This document shows, piece by piece, positions 30,841-32,694 of a stretch of 32,694 bases of DNA. Location: positions 1-32,694 of the forward strand of contig CATWID010000015.1 in the NCBI GenBank assembly GCA_958350755.1, read 5' to 3'. Position numbers and translations under genes: made by a program. This stretch comes from an uncultured Collinsella sp. (GTDB lineage: Bacteria > Actinomycetota > Coriobacteriia > Coriobacteriales > Coriobacteriaceae). How positions within the stretch are numbered: the first letter of the stretch is position 1; each line of letters starts with the position of its first letter. A model generated the notes under the pieces. The model was not told the DNA's origin, searched no databases, and saw nothing but the letters and a program-made list of their open reading frames with translations.

Positions 30841-32079
30841 GTGGTTAAGAACTTCTTTGTCACTTGCGGAGTATGTGGATGCGTGCATCGTGTGCGCGTC
30901 CAGGCTGGATTTGTTAATGACTATCCGGTTAGATACTTGTGTCCGCAGTGCCGGAACCGCATCGACGGAGCGGTTCACCTTGACCCGAGCTGCGCTTTGA
31001 TTGATTTTAATCTCGACCCTGGCACGGTAGCCTCCATGGGTGGAGATTTAGATTGCGCCAGAGTTATGGTGGAGTTATCTGGTGAGCTTCCGTCATATAA
31101 ATTATCTGTAGAAAATTGTGCCTGCATGACAAGCCCCTTTATCAGAGCCTCTGGGCTGATTCCGTTTGATGAACTCAGCGAGTACGTGAGCGATATGGTT
31201 TATTGTCTTCATTATTACCGCGAAGACTGGCCTACCCTGAGGACCGCTCTTCAACTGTATTGCGATGGGCATGACGATTATGCGGATAAGGTTCTTTCGG
31301 AATTCGAGCGCAAACTGTTAGGCGAGGACAATCGACACTTTTCCTTGCTGAGCCGAATCGCGAGAATGTCTTGGCTCGGTCTCCCCATGATTGCAGGGAG
31401 CGACGCGCATGAGCGCGCTGTTGAATGCGAAAAACTCGTTTCTGGTCTAGAGGCAGAGGCGCTTTCCGGCCTAGCAGGTTACTACCTTAAAACCAATATG
31501 ACTGCCAAGTCGCTGCTTGCTGAAATCAACGAAGTTCTTGATTCCGTAGCCGAATCTTATCCGGTTCTCCTCAACGGTTTTACTTTTCTTATGGCGGGAG
31601 ACGCCTATGACTTGGAAAAGTACGGTACGTTCTGCTGCACTCCTAGTGATATTGAGAAGCTTTATTGTCGGGAATATGAGCTTATTGGCAGCCTGCTTGT
31701 TCTGTTTATCGGGCTCGACAACATCGAATGTAACGGGGCGTTCGATGTCATGCCCAAAGGCGTAGACCTAGGTGCAAAGTCGTTCGACAAACTTTCTGTA
31801 GCCCCTAAGGCAAAGCGATTCAACGCTGTCGGTACGGGCTCATTTACTGGCCTTATCAAGCAGTGTTGGAATCCCGTTCTGCGCAATGCATTTAGTCATA
31901 ATCGGACGGATTTCGACTGCGCGACTCAAGTCATTCGCACTTTGCGTGAGGATGGGACCAACGATTCTCGAGGCAACACCTATTTGCTTGAAATGGTTCG
32001 CGATTGCATTTTGATGGCTCGGGAAATTATGGTATTTCGTAGTGTCTTATTCCATTTCATTGGAAGTGGGCTGTGGTAA
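30841..32079 (+). CDS. Zinc-ribbon protein with HEPN-like C-terminal motif
   Basis: I do not recognise a named family. The 412-aa protein opens with a likely zinc ribbon (Cys9-x2-Cys12 and Cys34-x2-Cys37). A long helical middle follows. Near the C-terminus, VLRNAFSHNRTDF (Arg348, Asn349, His353) gives the R-x4-H pattern of HEPN-type RNases, then a helix with EMVRDCILMAREIMVF. HEPN proteins are common in toxin-antitoxin and phage-defence loci, and the next gene (DUF2971) is also of accessory type. There is no signal peptide. The GTG start has AGGGG 5 nt upstream. The HEPN call rests on one short motif; a structural, non-nuclease HEPN-like helix bundle is equally possible. Confidence 0.7.
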   Translation: MVKNFFVTCGVCGCVHRVRVQAGFVNDYPVRYLCPQCRNRIDGAVHLDPSCALIDFNLDPGTVASMGGDLDCARVMVELSGELPSYKLSVENCACMTSPFIRASGLIPFDELSEYVSDMVYCLHYYREDWPTLRTALQLYCDGHDDYADKVLSEFERKLLGEDNRHFSLLSRIARMSWLGLPMIAGSDAHERAVECEKLVSGLEAEALSGLAGYYLKTNMTAKSLLAEINEVLDSVAESYPVLLNGFTFLMAGDAYDLEKYGTFCCTPSDIEKLYCREYELIGSLLVLFIGLDNIECNGAFDVMPKGVDLGAKSFDKLSVAPKAKRFNAVGTGSFTGLIKQCWNPVLRNAFSHNRTDFDCATQVIRTLREDGTNDSRGNTYLLEMVRDCILMAREIMVFRSVLFHFIGSGLW

Positions 32080-32322
32080 CGATTGGGCTTAACGCTGATG
32101 TGCATGCACGGCGTAAATCGTGGTGCACATGTGCGTCAATCATCGAGCTGTGGGTGTGAAAGCGATATGCCAGCGACGGTCATCTCTGGCCATCTCCGCG
32201 TTTGCACTCGCAAGGCAAGGATTAAGGTGCGCCGCCTTAATTGGCATTGGAGCGTCGACGATCGCGTCTATAAATTTTGATGAACAGTGATATGGACTCA
32301 TTGTTATAGCCAGGAGCCAAAC
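32080..32322. other. Intergenic region with hairpin and promoter
   Basis: Contains the inverted repeat ATTAAGG/CCTTAAT (32221-32227 with 32235-32241), possibly the end of the upstream transcript, and the promoter at 32247-32274. A 65-codon plus-strand frame (32083-32280) has no coding character. Confidence 0.45.
32247..32274 (+). promoter_or_regulatory. Promoter of the DUF2971 gene
   Basis: TTGGAG (32247-32252) and TATAAA (32269-32274) lie 16 bp apart, about 50 bp upstream of the ATG at 32323. Confidence 0.5.
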
Positions 32323-32694
32323 ATGGAAGCACCCGCCGTTCTCTATCATTATGCAAGCCTAGATACGCTGGCCTTGATTCTGCATAATCGAACTATCAGG
32401 TTCAGCCGGTTAGATAAGGTTGACGACCCACAAGAACAGCGTTCAGCAGACTCTCAAAATCTTGGAAAAATGAAACTCGTCAGTTGTTGGACCTCTTCTG
32501 ATGAGGAGAGCATCCCCATGTGGCGCGAGTATGCTGGAGCTGAATGTGGAGTAAGAATCCAGATGAAGAGCTATCCGTTTAAGCAGTATTCTGTTTCAAA
32601 TGAGAGCCTCCATATGTTATCAAGTGAAGCGGTTTTGAACGCCCCTGGTGGTTCATTTGATGGCCTTCATCTGCCCCTCGAGGACTTTTGGGAT
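32323..32694 (+). CDS. DUF2971 protein (partial, runs off the right edge)
   Basis: An uninterrupted 124-codon frame starts at ATG 32323, preceded by AGGAG. It begins MEAPAVLYHYASLDTLALIL, followed by RTIRFSRLDKVDDPQEQ, LVSCWTSSDEESIPMWREYA and CGVRIQM. The order Tyr-His-Tyr, Arg-Phe-Ser-x-x-x-x-x-Asp-Asp-x-x-Glu, Ser-Cys-Trp-Thr, Glu-Ser-x-Pro-Met-Trp is that of DUF2971 (PF11185). The family has no established biochemical role and is frequent in accessory regions. The C-terminus is outside the window. It has its own promoter and need not be co-expressed with the HEPN-like gene. Confidence 0.85.
   Translation, partial: MEAPAVLYHYASLDTLALILHNRTIRFSRLDKVDDPQEQRSADSQNLGKMKLVSCWTSSDEESIPMWREYAGAECGVRIQMKSYPFKQYSVSNESLHMLSSEAVLNAPGGSFDGLHLPLEDFWD

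Noticed and set aside
32083..32280. Plus-strand frame of 65 codons between the HEPN-like and DUF2971 genes
   Set aside because: No Shine-Dalgarno, atypical composition, and it overlaps the inverted repeat and the DUF2971 promoter.
1..32694. CRISPR arrays
   Set aside because: No regularly spaced direct repeats were seen; the only repetitive DNA is the glgA and glgB tail coding sequence and the G tracts.

Overview
The window looks like a chromosomal segment of a high-GC gut actinobacterium of the Coriobacteriia, most likely Collinsella. This is inferred from the glgP-glgC-glgD-glgA gene order, the GC-rich codon use of the housekeeping genes and a capsule locus that opens with a NusG-like gene. 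No 16S or other decisive marker is present.

Left part (1-10,040), almost all on the minus strand: the first 33 codons of a GH13-type glycosidase leave the window at base 1. A leftward glycogen cluster follows: glgB, glgP, glgC, glgD, glgA. It has GC-rich intercistronic hairpins and a terminator after glgA. GlgA carries a C-terminal tail of about 280 residues rich in Lys, Ala and Thr, like histone H1, and GlgB carries a shorter one of the same kind.

Middle (10,120-11,761), plus strand: an operator/promoter region is built from repeats of the half-site TTTGGTAAAAC. It is followed by a HAD phosphatase, thiamine pyrophosphokinase, and a tRNA-Ala(GGC) with its own promoter and terminator. The same half-site recurs upstream of the GH13 gene at the other end of the glycogen cluster.

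Surface-polymer locus (11,762-28,936), plus strand: a structured leader of about 730 bp precedes a NusG paralogue (LoaP/RfaH-type), which is followed by two more hairpins and then about 15.7 kb of tightly packed genes. The products are a polyprenyl-phosphate sugar phosphotransferase, a WecG/TagA-type ManNAc transferase, a UDP-GlcNAc 2-epimerase, a GT4 enzyme (frameshifted), a LicD-like phosphotransferase, a hexapeptide acetyltransferase (frameshifted in a G7 tract), a GT2 enzyme, a second hexapeptide acetyltransferase (in frame, containing a G9 tract), Wzy, Wzx and a TagF-like CDP-polyol phosphotransferase. The last four genes form an unusual nucleotide-activation module: a LicC-LicA fusion (cytidylyltransferase plus choline-kinase-like domain), a divergent IspD/TarI-like cytidylyltransferase, a HisC-like PLP aminotransferase, and a TagD-like cytidylyltransferase fused to a Gfo/Idh/MocA domain without its catalytic lysine. 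Together they suggest a Wzx/Wzy-made polymer that starts like a teichoic-acid linkage unit and carries one or more CDP-activated (amino)alcohol phosphate groups. Base composition changes sharply along the locus, as expected of an exchanged, mosaic capsule region.

Right part (28,940-32,694): an IS256-family element whose transposase is cut by an amber codon before its last catalytic residue, a zinc-ribbon protein with a HEPN-like motif, and the start of a DUF2971 protein. This reads as accessory DNA and possibly defence-related DNA.

All functions are read from motifs by eye. No database search was run.
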